Shown: positions 32,534-40,401, counted from the stretch's first letter. The stretch: DNA of 40,401 nt from Actinoplanes sandaracinus (GCF_030009775.1 NZ_JASCTH010000019.1:172128-212528); one strand, 5' to 3'. The notes: generated by a model from the sequence alone, not told the origin. Made by a program: numbers and translations.

Positions 32534-32781
32534 GAAAGCTTCACCCCTCCCCCGGACCGGCCCTTGAGGAACATCGGAGCGAAATTGGCGCTACGGGTGA
32601 TCTTGGAGCGGCACGCCCAGGCGGGAGGGTGAGGAGCGACTACTCGAGCCGGTCGAGGGCTTCAGCTGTGACCCCCGCCGCAGCGGCAGTTCTTTGAATC
32701 TGAAATAGTTGCGGAGTCAAGGGAGTTGTACGGGACAGTCCGGGACGTAAGAACCCCGGCCGAGCAGTCCAGGAGCGGGTC

Positions 32782-33876
32782 ATGCAGTTCGGAATCTTCA
32801 GCGTCAGCGACATCACGACGGACCCGACCACCGGCCGGACCCCGACCGAGGCCCAGCGCATCAAGGACATCGTCACCATCGCGAAGCACGCGGAGGAGGT
32901 GGGCCTCGACGTCTTCGCGCTCGGCGAGCACCACAACGAGCCGTTCTTCTCGTCCTCGCCGACGACCACGCTCGCCTACATCGCCGCGCAGACGTCGACG
33001 CTGCAGCTCAGCACCGCCACCACGCTGATCACCACCAACGACCCGGTGAAGATCGCCGAGGACTTCGCGATGCTGCAGCACCTCGCCGACGGCCGCGTCG
33101 ACCTGATGCTCGGCCGCGGCAACACCGGCCCGGTCTACCCGTGGTTCGGCAAGGACATCCGCGCCGGCATCCCCCTCGCGCTGGAGAACTACGCGCTGCT
33201 GCACAAGCTGTGGCGCGAGCACGTCGTCGACTGGCAGGGCAAGTTCCGCACCCCGCTGCAGAGCTTCACCTCCACGCCGCGGCCGCTCGACGAGATCCCG
33301 CCGTTCGTCTGGCACGGCTCCATCCGCAGCCCGGAGATCGCGGAACAGGCCGCCTACTACGGCGACGGGTTCTTCGCCAACCACATCTTCTGGCCGGCGT
33401 CGCACACCCAGCGCATGGTCCAGCTCTACCGCCAGCGGTTCGAGCACTACGGCCACGGATCCGCCGACCAGGCCGTCGTCGGCCTCGGCGGTCAGGTGTT
33501 CATGCGCAAGAACAGCCAGGACGCCGTGAAGGAGTTCCGGCCGTACTTCGACAACGCCCCCGTCTACGGCCACGGCCCGTCCCTGGAGGACTTCACCCGT
33601 GAGACGCCGCTGACCGTCGGCAGCCCGCAGCAGGTCATCGACCGCACGCTGGGCTTCCGTGACTACGTCGGCGACTACCAGCGCCAGCTGTTCCTGCTCG
33701 ACCACGCCGGCCTGCCGACCAAGACGGTGCTGGAGCAGCTCGACCTGCTCGGCGAAGAGGTCGTCCCGGTGCTCCGCAAGGAGTTCGCCGCCCTCAAGCC
33801 GGCCCACGTGCCGGACGCGCCCACGCACGCCGCCCTGCTGGCGAAGAAGAACGCCAAGGAAGAGGTTCAGGCATGA
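32782..33876 (+). CDS. FMN-dependent luciferase-like monooxygenase (CE1758 family)
   Basis: A 364-residue TIM-barrel flavin monooxygenase of the bacterial luciferase superfamily. Visible landmarks include QFGIFSVSDIT (1-12), LDVFALGEHHNEPFF (about 42-56, the GEHH motif), LSTATTLITTNDPVKIAEDFAMLQHLADGRVDLMLGRG (about 76-113) and GSPQQVIDRTLGF near 275-287. It uses reduced FMN and O2 to oxidise an unknown organic substrate. The ATG lies behind AGGAG. It overlaps the next gene by 4 bp (ATGA), and that gene encodes the FMN reductase that supplies reduced flavin, so this is a two-component monooxygenase. It is divergent from the ArsR-pump operon. Confidence 0.95.
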   Translation: MQFGIFSVSDITTDPTTGRTPTEAQRIKDIVTIAKHAEEVGLDVFALGEHHNEPFFSSSPTTTLAYIAAQTSTLQLSTATTLITTNDPVKIAEDFAMLQHLADGRVDLMLGRGNTGPVYPWFGKDIRAGIPLALENYALLHKLWREHVVDWQGKFRTPLQSFTSTPRPLDEIPPFVWHGSIRSPEIAEQAAYYGDGFFANHIFWPASHTQRMVQLYRQRFEHYGHGSADQAVVGLGGQVFMRKNSQDAVKEFRPYFDNAPVYGHGPSLEDFTRETPLTVGSPQQVIDRTLGFRDYVGDYQRQLFLLDHAGLPTKTVLEQLDLLGEEVVPVLRKEFAALKPAHVPDAPTHAALLAKKNAKEEVQA

Positions 33877-34487
33877 AACAGCGCAAGCTCGTCGTCATCA
33901 GCGCGGGCCTGAGCCAGCCGTCGTCGACCCGCCTGCTCGCCGACCAGCTGTCGGCGACGGCGGTGCGGGCCGCCGCCCAGCTCGGCGTGCACCTCGATGT
34001 CCAGGTCATCGAGCTGCGCGACCTGGCCCACGAGATCACCGACAACATGCTGACCGGTTTCGCCAGGACCGAGCTGCGGTACGCCCAGGAGGCGGTCACC
34101 GCAGCCGACGCCCTGATCACCGTGACCCCGGTGTTCTCCGCCAGCTACAGCGGCCTCTACAAGTCGTTCTTCGACGTCCTCGACAAGGACGCTCTGGCCG
34201 ACAAGCCGGTCCTGCTCGCGGCGACCGCCGGAACGGCCCGCCACTCGCTGGTCCTGGAACACGCGCTGCGGCCGCTCTTCTCCTACCTGCGGGCGGCGAT
34301 CATCCCGACGTCGGTCTTCGCGGCCAGCGACGACTGGGGCGCCGACTCGGTCGAGGGCCCGCTGCGCGGCCGCATCGAGCGCGCCGCGGCCGAGCTGGCC
34401 CGCGAGGTCGAACGCCGCGAACCCGCGGTGGTCACCGACCCGTTCGCCCTCAGCGCCGATTTCGAGGACATGCTCAAGAACCTCTGA
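33873..34487 (+). CDS. NAD(P)H-dependent FMN reductase (CE1759 family)
   Basis: A 204-residue flavodoxin-fold reductase. The N-terminal strand and phosphate loop LVVISAGLSQPSSTRLLADQL (about 6-26) bind FMN phosphate, and ADALITVTPVFSASYSGLYKSFFDVLD (about 79-105) is the second flavin loop of the family. LLAATAGTARHSLVLEHALRPLFSYLRA follows. It makes reduced FMN for the monooxygenase encoded just upstream, with which it is translationally coupled. A fragment of a near-identical second copy lies as a pseudogene at 19213-19420 on the other strand. Confidence 0.95.
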   Translation: MKQRKLVVISAGLSQPSSTRLLADQLSATAVRAAAQLGVHLDVQVIELRDLAHEITDNMLTGFARTELRYAQEAVTAADALITVTPVFSASYSGLYKSFFDVLDKDALADKPVLLAATAGTARHSLVLEHALRPLFSYLRAAIIPTSVFAASDDWGADSVEGPLRGRIERAAAELAREVERREPAVVTDPFALSADFEDMLKNL

Positions 34488-34673
34488 GGGAGCGCACCGC
34501 GCCTGGCGGCGTAAAGTCGAGGCCCGCCCGGCGCGGCCCCGCACCTGCCTGACCTCAGATGGATACAAATATGCCCCGCTGCCGCAGCGGCGAGGGGCAC
34601 AGCCGGCCCGGCGACCGGGCGGCCCCGGCGTCACGGGCCGCTGCCGTGCCCACGGCTACGCGATACTGGGCGG

Positions 34674-35678
34674 GTGGACAGTCAGCCCGAGGTGCGATTC
34701 GCCCGTACCGCGGACGGCGTGACGATCGGCTACCAGGTCTTCGGGCAGGGACCGCCGCTGGTGTGGATGCCGTCGCTGAGCAACATCGTCGCCCAGTGGC
34801 GGATCCCGGCCCTGCGAGCCGCCTACCTGGGCCTGTCCCAGCGGATGACGGTGGTGCTCTACGACAGCCGGGGCACCGGCACCTCGGACCGGCGGATCGA
34901 CCTCGACGACCTCGGCGTCGACGCCCACCTGCGCGACCTCCACGCCGTGCTGGACACCGCCGGGCTGACACAGGCGTCCCTGCTCGGGTTCTACCACTCG
35001 GTGACGACGGCGATCGCGTTCGCCGCCCGAGCGCCCGAACGGGTCGAGCGCCTGGTCCTGTTCGGTGGGACGCCACGCCTGCGCGAGGCGATGCTGCCGG
35101 CCCAGACGCAGGCGCTGCTCTCGCTGATCGACCAGGACTGGGGCCTGTTCGCGGACGCCGCCGCGACCGCCTGGCTCGGCTGGGACTCGGCAGCGTCGGG
35201 CCGGTGGACCGCGGAGGCGTTCCGGACCGCCACCACCGCACCGGTCGCCAAGGCCTGGTTCGAGGCGGCGGGCCGGATCGACGTCACCGGCGAAGTCGCC
35301 GCGGTCCGGGCGCCGGCGCTGATCCTGCACCGCCAGGGTGAGCAGCGGATCCCGGTCGAGGCGTCCCGCAGGCTGGCCCAGGCGCTGCCGGACGCCCGGC
35401 TCGTGGAACTGCCGGGCTCGACACCGACGCTGTTCATCGAGAACCTCGTCGCCGACTTCGTGACCGGCGGGCGGGTGGGCCGACCGGTCTCGGGCGCGGG
35501 CAGCCTCACGCCGCGCGAGCACGAGGTGCTGCGGCGGCTCGCGGCCGGCGACTCGAACACCGAGATCGCCCGGCGGTTGGGGATCGCGGTGCACACCGTC
35601 GAACGGCACCTGTCGGCGATCTACCGCAAGCTCGGCGCCCGGGGGCGCAGCGACGCCGTCCGCCTGACGCTGGGCTGA
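34674..35678 (+). CDS. LuxR-type regulator with degenerate alpha/beta-hydrolase domain
   Basis: A 334-residue protein that joins an alpha/beta-hydrolase fold (about 8-265) to a C-terminal LuxR helix-turn-helix (276-331, LTPREHEVLRRLAAGDSNTEIARRLG and VHTVERHLSAIYRKLG). The hydrolase fold is clear (GQGPPLVWMPSLSN, VVLYDSRGTGTSDR, PALILHRQGEQRIPVEASRRLA), but the nucleophile elbow reads LLGFYHSVTT in place of G-x-S-x-G, so Tyr107 stands where Ser is expected, and the usual catalytic His near residue 251 is missing (LPGSTPTLF). It is probably a sensor that binds a small ligand without hydrolysing it. GTG start 6 nt behind GATACT. Confidence 0.88.
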   Translation: MDSQPEVRFARTADGVTIGYQVFGQGPPLVWMPSLSNIVAQWRIPALRAAYLGLSQRMTVVLYDSRGTGTSDRRIDLDDLGVDAHLRDLHAVLDTAGLTQASLLGFYHSVTTAIAFAARAPERVERLVLFGGTPRLREAMLPAQTQALLSLIDQDWGLFADAAATAWLGWDSAASGRWTAEAFRTATTAPVAKAWFEAAGRIDVTGEVAAVRAPALILHRQGEQRIPVEASRRLAQALPDARLVELPGSTPTLFIENLVADFVTGGRVGRPVSGAGSLTPREHEVLRRLAAGDSNTEIARRLGIAVHTVERHLSAIYRKLGARGRSDAVRLTLG

Positions 35679-35717
35679 CCCCGCTGCCGCGGCCGGGATC
35701 GTCACGGCGGGGCCGGA

Positions 35718-35733
35718 TGACGGAAAACCGTCA
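35718..35733. promoter_or_regulatory. TGACGG/CCGTCA hairpin or operator
   Basis: TGACGG-AAAA-CCGTCA lies between the LuxR regulator and the oxidoreductase gene, with further half-sites GTCACGG at 35701 and TGACGG at 35741. It could be a terminator stem or an operator for the next gene. Confidence 0.4.
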
Positions 35734-35791
35734 CGGCGCCTGACGGAGGGCCAGGACGCGCGGGGGCCGTCCACGGGCGGACGATCGGGGC

Positions 35792-36187
35792 ATGACTTCC
35801 GTGGCTCCCGCCAACACGTCCTGGAAATTCGCCCGCGCCACCGCGCCCGTCGCCGCGGCGCTGGCGGGGCGACGCTGGTTCCCGCTGTGGGCGGTGGTCC
35901 ATCACCGTGGCCGCAAGAGCGGCCGGGACCTCACCGTGCCCGTCGCCATCGTCACCACCCCGGAGGGCTACATCATCAACCTGCCTTTCGGCGCCGGCAC
36001 CAACTGGGTCCGCAACGTGCTCGCCGCGGGTGGCTGCACCCTCCGGTGGAAGGGCGCCGACCTCCGGGCGACCGACCCGCGGATCATCGACGCGGCGTCG
36101 GCCCGCCCTTACTACACCCGCACGACCTGGGCCGTCGCCCAGCGCCTCTTCCCCGCCGACGCCTGGCTCTTGCTCCACCGCGGCTGA
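35792..36187 (+). CDS. Deazaflavin (F420)-dependent oxidoreductase, Ddn-like
   Basis: A 131-residue protein of the nitroreductase/deazaflavin-dependent oxidoreductase family (PF04075). The core reads AVVHHRGRKSGRDLTVPVAIVTTPEGYIINLPFGAGTNWVRNVLAAGGCTLRWKG (about 34-88), including the family's RxSG and NWxxN motifs that bind F420. Relatives reduce quinones, fatty acids or nitro-compounds with F420H2. The ATG follows GGGG at a short distance. The gene is solitary, after the LuxR regulator gene, which could control it. Confidence 0.92.
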   Translation: MTSVAPANTSWKFARATAPVAAALAGRRWFPLWAVVHHRGRKSGRDLTVPVAIVTTPEGYIINLPFGAGTNWVRNVLAAGGCTLRWKGADLRATDPRIIDAASARPYYTRTTWAVAQRLFPADAWLLLHRG

Positions 36188-36253
36188 ACGACACTCCACC
36201 GCGGTTCCGCCGCGGCGGCGGGAGCGCTCGCACCTCGTACCGTCGCCGGATCT

Positions 36254-36790
36254 TCACCAGCGTGTGCCGATAGTGGTGAAGAACCAGAGAGCGGACGTCA
36301 GCCACACCCCCGCCGCGGCCGTGAGCAGCAGGCCGCCGGCCACCGGGACGCCCCAGCCGCGACCGTCGCCCGGCCGGCTGAGCAGCAGCATCTTGGTCAC
36401 GAACACGCCGTAGAGCAGGCACCCGAGCAGTGAGTGCGCCAGCACCCGCGGGGTGTCGCCGCGCAGCCCGAAGACGTAGAGGCAGTGGACCGCGACGGGC
36501 ACCGACAGCAGCAGGGCGGTTCGGCCGCTCCAGCGGTGCAGCGCCGGGATCCACGACGCCGACGGCATCACCCCGTAGATCGCCAGTGCGGTGAACAACT
36601 GGACGCCCAGGAGGACGGCGACACCGGTGGCCAGCCAGACCTTCAGCAGTTGCACCCTGAGGAAGAAGTCCACGTCGGAGGCGCCGATCGGATCGTGGAG
36701 GCGGCCGTAGACGCCGAGGACGACGGCGACCCCCACTCCGGCGGCCAGGGGCAGCCAGGCACGCGGCCGGAGCAGGGTCGCGGCCTCCAC
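36254..36790 (-). CDS. Membrane protein, DUF6529-like, partner of the kinase
   Basis: A 178-residue membrane protein with five predicted spans: LPLAAGVGVAVVLGVYG, LKVWLATGVAVLLGVQLFTALAIYG, TALLLSVPVAVHCLYVFGL, LLGCLLYGVFVTKMLLL and VAGGLLLTAAAGVWLTSALWF. Repeated His residues (ALHRWSGR, VHCLYVF, LAHSLLG) are placed as in b-type cytochrome-like proteins, so heme binding is possible but unproved. The GTG start is one base after the kinase stop, so it is translated from the same mRNA. The family name is from recall; moderate certainty. Confidence 0.75.
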   Translation of the reverse strand: MEAATLLRPRAWLPLAAGVGVAVVLGVYGRLHDPIGASDVDFFLRVQLLKVWLATGVAVLLGVQLFTALAIYGVMPSASWIPALHRWSGRTALLLSVPVAVHCLYVFGLRGDTPRVLAHSLLGCLLYGVFVTKMLLLSRPGDGRGWGVPVAGGLLLTAAAGVWLTSALWFFTTIGTRW

Positions 36791-36791
36791 G

Positions 36792-38573
36792 TCAGAACCC
36801 CTCCCCGGTGTCGACGTCGATGGTGGTCGCGCCGGTGACGGTGGCGCCGTCGACGGTGGTGGTGCGGTTGGCGACGTCGAGGACCGGGGCGGGGCCGACC
36901 TGTTCGCCTTCGCCGCGGATGAGGACACCGACCTGACGGCCGTCGGGCAGGACGATCCAGGAGCCGGCCACCTTGGCGCCGCCGACCTGACCGGCCAGGC
37001 GGTAGAGGCCGGACGGTTTGCGGACCACGCCGATCTCGAAGCGGTGCGCCCGGCCCTCGACGGTGATCTCACCGGCCGCGCGGTTGGCGTCGAACAAACC
37101 GGTGATCTTGCTGTCCTTCTTTCCGGTGAGGTTGAGCAGGCCGTTCTGGGCGGTGCCCTTCAGCCACGCCTCGAGGCGGTCGCCGTCGCAGATGTACGCG
37201 ATGGCCTGCCCGTCCCGGATCGAGATGGCCAGGGTCCCGGCGTCGTCGTCGACCTTGCCGGCCATCGTGACCCGCAGTCTCTCCGCGTCGGGCGTGTTCA
37301 GCGGCGGCACGGCGACCTCGCTGGTCGGCGGCAGGGTCTGCGCCGGGCCGGGCGAGGCGGCCGACGAGGCGGACGGCCCGGCCTCCACCGGAGACACCGC
37401 GGGCGGGACGCTGACCTGGGTGACCAGACTGCTGGTGCGCGCGCCGGCGTCGGCGCTCAGGTTGAGGCCGGTCATCACGGCGGCGACCAGGGCCGCGGCG
37501 CCGAGGGTGACGAGCGGGCCGCGCCGCCAGCGGGACGGACCGCGGCTCGGCGGCGGTGGCGCCGGCACGACAGGCTGGTAGGGGCCGGTCTCGGGAAGGC
37601 GCCCCGCCCACTGCCCGATCGTGTCGCGAGGCCCCACGAACGCGGCACGCGGCGGCTGCGGGGGCGCGGGCGGTGGGAACGAGGGCTGCGGCAGTCGCGG
37701 CGGCGGGAACCCCAGCGACAGGGTGGTCGGCTCGAACTCGTCGGACGGCGTCCGGCCGGCGGTGGGCGGCCCGGAGACCGGCGGCACCGGCGGCGAGCTG
37801 AACGGCCGCCCGCCGACCTGGCCGGCGGCGAACTGTCGCAGGTAGGAGGCCACTCGGCGGGCCGGTGGACGTCGTCGCGGATCGGCGGCGAGACAGTCCC
37901 GGGCGACCGGGCCGAGCGGACCGGGCAGGGCCGACGGGTCTCCGGTGGGCCGGCCGGTGGTCAACTCCAGCAGCAGGACCCCGAGCGACCACACGTCCGC
38001 CGCGGGGGTCGGCGGCCCACCCTGGAAGATCTCCGGCGCCGTGTATCCGGGGGTGCCGCCGGCCGCCCCGTGGTCGGCGTCGTTCAGCAGCACCGCCACC
38101 CCGAAGTCGGTGATCCGGATCTCCGGCGGCGTCGAGCCACGCCGGACCAGCAGGTTCTCCGGCTTCAGATCGAGGTGGACGACCCCGCGCTCGTGCGCGA
38201 CGGCCAGGGCGGTAGCGGTCTGCGCGGCGACGGCGACGACCTCGGGCGGGGTGAGCCGGCCGCCCCGGAACGACAGGTAACGGCGCAGATTAGGCCCGTC
38301 CACGAACTCCATCACCAGGGCGAGGGTGCCGCCCTCGACGATCAGGTCACGCAGGCCGACGATGGCCGGGTGGTCGAGGGCACGCAGCGCCGCCTCCTCA
38401 CGGAGGAACAGCTCGCGGACCCGGCGGTCACCGGCCAATTCGGGGCGCAGCAGTTTGGCCGCCAGCGGAGGGCCGCCGTGCCGGCTGGTCGCGCGCCGCA
38501 CGACCGCCATCGCACCGCGGCCGATCTCCTCGTGCAGCAGGTACTCCCTGCCGAGCGGTTCGTGACCGGCCAT
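36792..38573 (-). CDS. Membrane Ser/Thr protein kinase with external sensor domain
   Basis: A 593-residue Hanks-type kinase. The glycine loop IGRGAMAVV (17-25), catalytic Lys40, HLDLKPEN (133-140) and DFG (156-158) are present; the usual HRD is HLD, so it is a non-RD kinase that may not need activation-loop phosphorylation. The domain ends near 250 and is followed by a Pro-rich linker (about 258-345), one membrane span (353-371) and an external domain of about 200 residues without PASTA repeats (AYICDGDRLEAWLKG, GLFDANRAAGEITVEG). The C-terminal part probably senses a cell-surface signal. It is followed by the DUF6529-like membrane gene in the same operon. ATG start. Confidence 0.95.
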   Translation of the reverse strand: MAGHEPLGREYLLHEEIGRGAMAVVRRATSRHGGPPLAAKLLRPELAGDRRVRELFLREEAALRALDHPAIVGLRDLIVEGGTLALVMEFVDGPNLRRYLSFRGGRLTPPEVVAVAAQTATALAVAHERGVVHLDLKPENLLVRRGSTPPEIRITDFGVAVLLNDADHGAAGGTPGYTAPEIFQGGPPTPAADVWSLGVLLLELTTGRPTGDPSALPGPLGPVARDCLAADPRRRPPARRVASYLRQFAAGQVGGRPFSSPPVPPVSGPPTAGRTPSDEFEPTTLSLGFPPPRLPQPSFPPPAPPQPPRAAFVGPRDTIGQWAGRLPETGPYQPVVPAPPPPSRGPSRWRRGPLVTLGAAALVAAVMTGLNLSADAGARTSSLVTQVSVPPAVSPVEAGPSASSAASPGPAQTLPPTSEVAVPPLNTPDAERLRVTMAGKVDDDAGTLAISIRDGQAIAYICDGDRLEAWLKGTAQNGLLNLTGKKDSKITGLFDANRAAGEITVEGRAHRFEIGVVRKPSGLYRLAGQVGGAKVAGSWIVLPDGRQVGVLIRGEGEQVGPAPVLDVANRTTTVDGATVTGATTIDVDTGEGF

Positions 38574-38783
38574 CCCCGTACCCCTTGCCGATAGATCAGC
38601 TGTGCGCCACCGACTGTCATAACCACTTCGATCTTGATCTGGTTCACCGTGTCGCTCGCGAATTGCTGACCGTTTGCCATTGTTCTCGCGGTACGCCCGT
38701 CATCGCAATCTCCGCACCCATATCAAGATGGCGATCATCAATGGACAGTGCTCGCGGACCTGCGGTCGCCTAGCCTGAACTCG

Positions 38784-39296
38784 ATGTTGCTGAACACTCC
38801 TTTCACCTACGCCGAGGTCGGCGCGACCCGGGCCGCGCCCCTGCCGTCCGGGTACCGCCACGTGCTGCGGGACGTGGAGATCGGCGCCGGCCGGGAGACA
38901 TTCGACCGGGCCGCCGCCGCGCTGATGTCCTGGCGGATGCACCGGGGCGCCGGCCTGTCCGTCGACGCTCCGGCCCCGGCCGCGCCCGGTGTCCCGGCCG
39001 TGATCCGGATCGGGGCCGGACCGTTCCGGCTCTCCGCGCCGTGCCGGGTCGTCTACCGGATCGACCAGCCCGACCGGCAGGGGTTCGCCTACGGCACGTT
39101 GCGCGGGCATCCGGAGTCCGGCGAGGAGGCGTTCGTCCTGCACCTGACCGGCGCCGGGCGGGTACGGTTCCGGATCACCGCGTTCTCCCGCCCGGCGACG
39201 GCGCTGGCCCGGATCGGCGGGCCGCTCACCGTCCTGGGCCAGGAGATCGCGACCCAGCTCTACCTCCGCTCGATGCGCCGGCTGTCACGCCCGTGA
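38784..39296 (+). CDS. DUF1990 family protein
   Basis: A 170-residue protein of the DUF1990 family. Hallmarks are TPFTYAEVGATRAAPLPSGYRHVLRDVEIGAGRETFDRAAAALMSWRMHRGAGL (about 5-58) and YRIDQPDRQGFAYGTLRGHPESGEEAFVLHL. The fold is unknown to me; relatives may bind lipids or act in membrane metabolism, but no role is established. The ATG is 7 nt behind TAGCCT (38771-38776), so it is probably leaderless. The 210 bp to the divergent kinase gene are less GC-rich. It overlaps the convergent beta-lactamase-like gene by 12 bp. Confidence 0.9.
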   Translation: MLLNTPFTYAEVGATRAAPLPSGYRHVLRDVEIGAGRETFDRAAAALMSWRMHRGAGLSVDAPAPAAPGVPAVIRIGAGPFRLSAPCRVVYRIDQPDRQGFAYGTLRGHPESGEEAFVLHLTGAGRVRFRITAFSRPATALARIGGPLTVLGQEIATQLYLRSMRRLSRP

Positions 39297-40247
39297 GCGC
39301 AGCCCTTTCAGCAGCTCCAGCGCCACGTTGTCGACCGGCCGCGACGTGTCGCTGAGCACCACCACACCGACCCGCTTCTCCGGGTCGAACCCGGCGAACG
39401 AGTAACACCCGGCGGTCTGCCCGTTGTGGAAGATCTGCAGGTGGCCGCCCTGGCTGGCGTGCAGGCGCTGGGCCATCCAGCCGAGCCGGACCGACATGAT
39501 CGGGTTGACCCGGTGCTCGGCGCCGAGCGCGACCGCGACGGCCGGGGTGAGCACCGAGTCCTCCAGGTGGGCGCGCACGAACGCGACCACGTCGGTGACG
39601 GTCGAGCGGAGGCCACCGGCACCGGCCAGGTCGGCGAGGTTCCACGGCCCGGCGGGGGTGGTGCCGTTGCCCTTGTGGCCCTGCACGACGGGGCCGCCGA
39701 TGCCCGTGCCGGTCAGGCCCAGCGGGTGGAGGATCTCCCGGGCCACCAGCTCGCCGTAGCCGAGGCCGGTGTGGCGCGCCAGCGCCAGGCCCAGCAGGCC
39801 GGCGCCGAAGTTCGAGTACCGGAAGCGTTTGCCCGGCTCGCCCGGCCGGACCCGGGACAGGTTCTCGATCAGGAAGTCCGTGGTGCAGTCCACATACGGA
39901 TCCTTCATGCCGCGGCGGAGCAGGACCCGCAGCATCAGCCCCTTCGGCAGGCGCGGCAGTCCCGACGTGTGCTGGGCCAGATGGCGCAGCGTGATCCCGG
40001 CCGGCGCGGGCAGGAAGTCGCTCAGCGGCTGGTCCAGGCCGACCGAACCGGCCTCGACGAGACGGGCCAGGGTGAGAGCGGTGAAGACCTTGGTCACCGA
40101 GCCGATCTCGAGGCGGGAACTCGCGGTCAGGCCCCCACTGCCGCGGATCTCGGTGGTGTCGCCGGCCAGCGCGGCGACGACCACACCGTGGCGGCGCGGT
40201 TCCAGCTTCTGGACGGCCTGGCGGGTCAGCTCGTCGAGGTCACTCAT
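39285..40247 (-). CDS. Beta-lactamase-fold serine hydrolase
   Basis: A 320-residue class C beta-lactamase/D,D-peptidase-like hydrolase. Motif 1 SVTK is in RLEIGSVTKVFTALTLARL (about 44-62), motif 2 YSN in FRYSNFGAGLLG (about 141-152), and motif 3 HNG in IFHNGQTAGCYSFAG. There is no signal peptide, so it is probably cytoplasmic, which argues against a true secreted beta-lactamase and for an esterase or peptidase. ATG at 40247 is used, 7 nt behind CAGAAT. The -35 region falls in the terminal repeat of an IS30-type element just upstream, which may have changed its expression. Confidence 0.92.
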   Translation of the reverse strand: MSDLDELTRQAVQKLEPRRHGVVVAALAGDTTEIRGSGGLTASSRLEIGSVTKVFTALTLARLVEAGSVGLDQPLSDFLPAPAGITLRHLAQHTSGLPRLPKGLMLRVLLRRGMKDPYVDCTTDFLIENLSRVRPGEPGKRFRYSNFGAGLLGLALARHTGLGYGELVAREILHPLGLTGTGIGGPVVQGHKGNGTTPAGPWNLADLAGAGGLRSTVTDVVAFVRAHLEDSVLTPAVAVALGAEHRVNPIMSVRLGWMAQRLHASQGGHLQIFHNGQTAGCYSFAGFDPEKRVGVVVLSDTSRPVDNVALELLKGLRSRA

Positions 40248-40281
40248 GGCCTCCATTCTGATTGCGGGCCACAACCCGTAT

Positions 40282-40401
40282 TCAACCGGTCGTCGCAACA
40301 ACGCTGCTTTGTACTGACAGTAGCTGCTCGTTCATGGCCTCGGCGGGGGTTTGCCAGCCGAGTGTCTTACGTGGTCGGTTGTTGAGTGTTGCGGCGACAG
40401 C
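40282..40401 (-). mobile_element. IS30-family transposase, C-terminal end (cut by window)
   Basis: The last 39 residues and stop of an IS30-type transposase: LNNRPRKTLGWQTPAEAMNE is the signature end of the DDE domain, followed by a short tail to TGA (40282-40284). The gene runs out of the window. The terminal inverted repeat probably lies at about 40278-40305 (GACGACCGGTTGAATACG on the minus strand). The element inserted some 30 bp upstream of the serine hydrolase start. Confidence 0.9.

Noticed and set aside
37044..38594. Long open frame on the plus strand opposite the Ser/Thr kinase
   Set aside because: A shadow of the kinase gene caused by high GC; its composition is Arg/Gly/Pro-rich with no domain.

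Overview
The window is GC-rich DNA of an actinomycete. The very high GC at third codon positions, GTG and TTG starts, Tat-type and lipoprotein signals, a deazaflavin-type oxidoreductase, a PASTA-less Ser/Thr kinase and many paralogues of types common in Micromonosporaceae suggest Actinoplanes or a close relative. This assignment is inferred from gene style, not from a search. No rRNA, tRNA, CRISPR array or prophage was seen. The left edge starts in a G-run/C-run that may be a contig end, and the right edge cuts an IS30-type transposase.

Layout, left to right. 0.1-3.3 kb: a minus-strand operon of AraC regulator, VOC (glyoxalase/bleomycin-resistance fold) protein and short UvrA-like ABC ATPase, probably a small resistance cassette. 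3.5-5.6 kb: a small acidic protein, a membrane protein plus winged-helix regulator behind a striking double 19-bp operator, and a GNAT acetyltransferase divergent from a membrane protein. 5.6-7.4 kb: an ATPase-domain-only kinase fragment, an M15 D,D-peptidase and a NarL-type response regulator. 7.5-11 kb: a small membrane protein, LD-carboxypeptidase, a secreted bicovalent FAD oxidase and a cupin. 11-19.2 kb: mostly solitary metabolic, membrane and unknown genes: glycolipid-binding-like, TTA-containing small protein, lipoprotein, GH16-like protein with an altered active site, DUF3307-like, TauE-type exporter, PF04672 methyltransferase, Tat-exported cyclase and an Asp-box membrane protein.

19.2-22 kb: a pseudogene scar that duplicates part of the FMN reductase gene found 15 kb away, then a membrane protein/histidine kinase/response regulator operon with a palindromic operator. 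22-27.7 kb: a 1334-residue membrane NACHT ATPase with a C-terminal WD40-like half, a DUF4240 protein, a helical protein and a small membrane protein; this is the best candidate for an undescribed defence or signalling unit. 27.7-30.5 kb: a lipoprotein, a decayed serine protease, and a PadR-controlled membrane protein. 30.6-34.5 kb: an ArsR-MFS operon divergent from a CE1758/CE1759-type flavin monooxygenase and FMN reductase pair. 34.7-40.4 kb: a LuxR-type regulator carrying a catalytically degenerate alpha/beta-hydrolase domain, a Ddn-type oxidoreductase, a Ser/Thr kinase with a membrane partner, a DUF1990 protein, a beta-lactamase-fold serine hydrolase and the IS30 end.

Across the window about sixteen starts lie 6-7 nt behind a TANNNT-like -10 box without room for a leader, so leaderless transcription appears to be common here. 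Several start choices below rest on that pattern.
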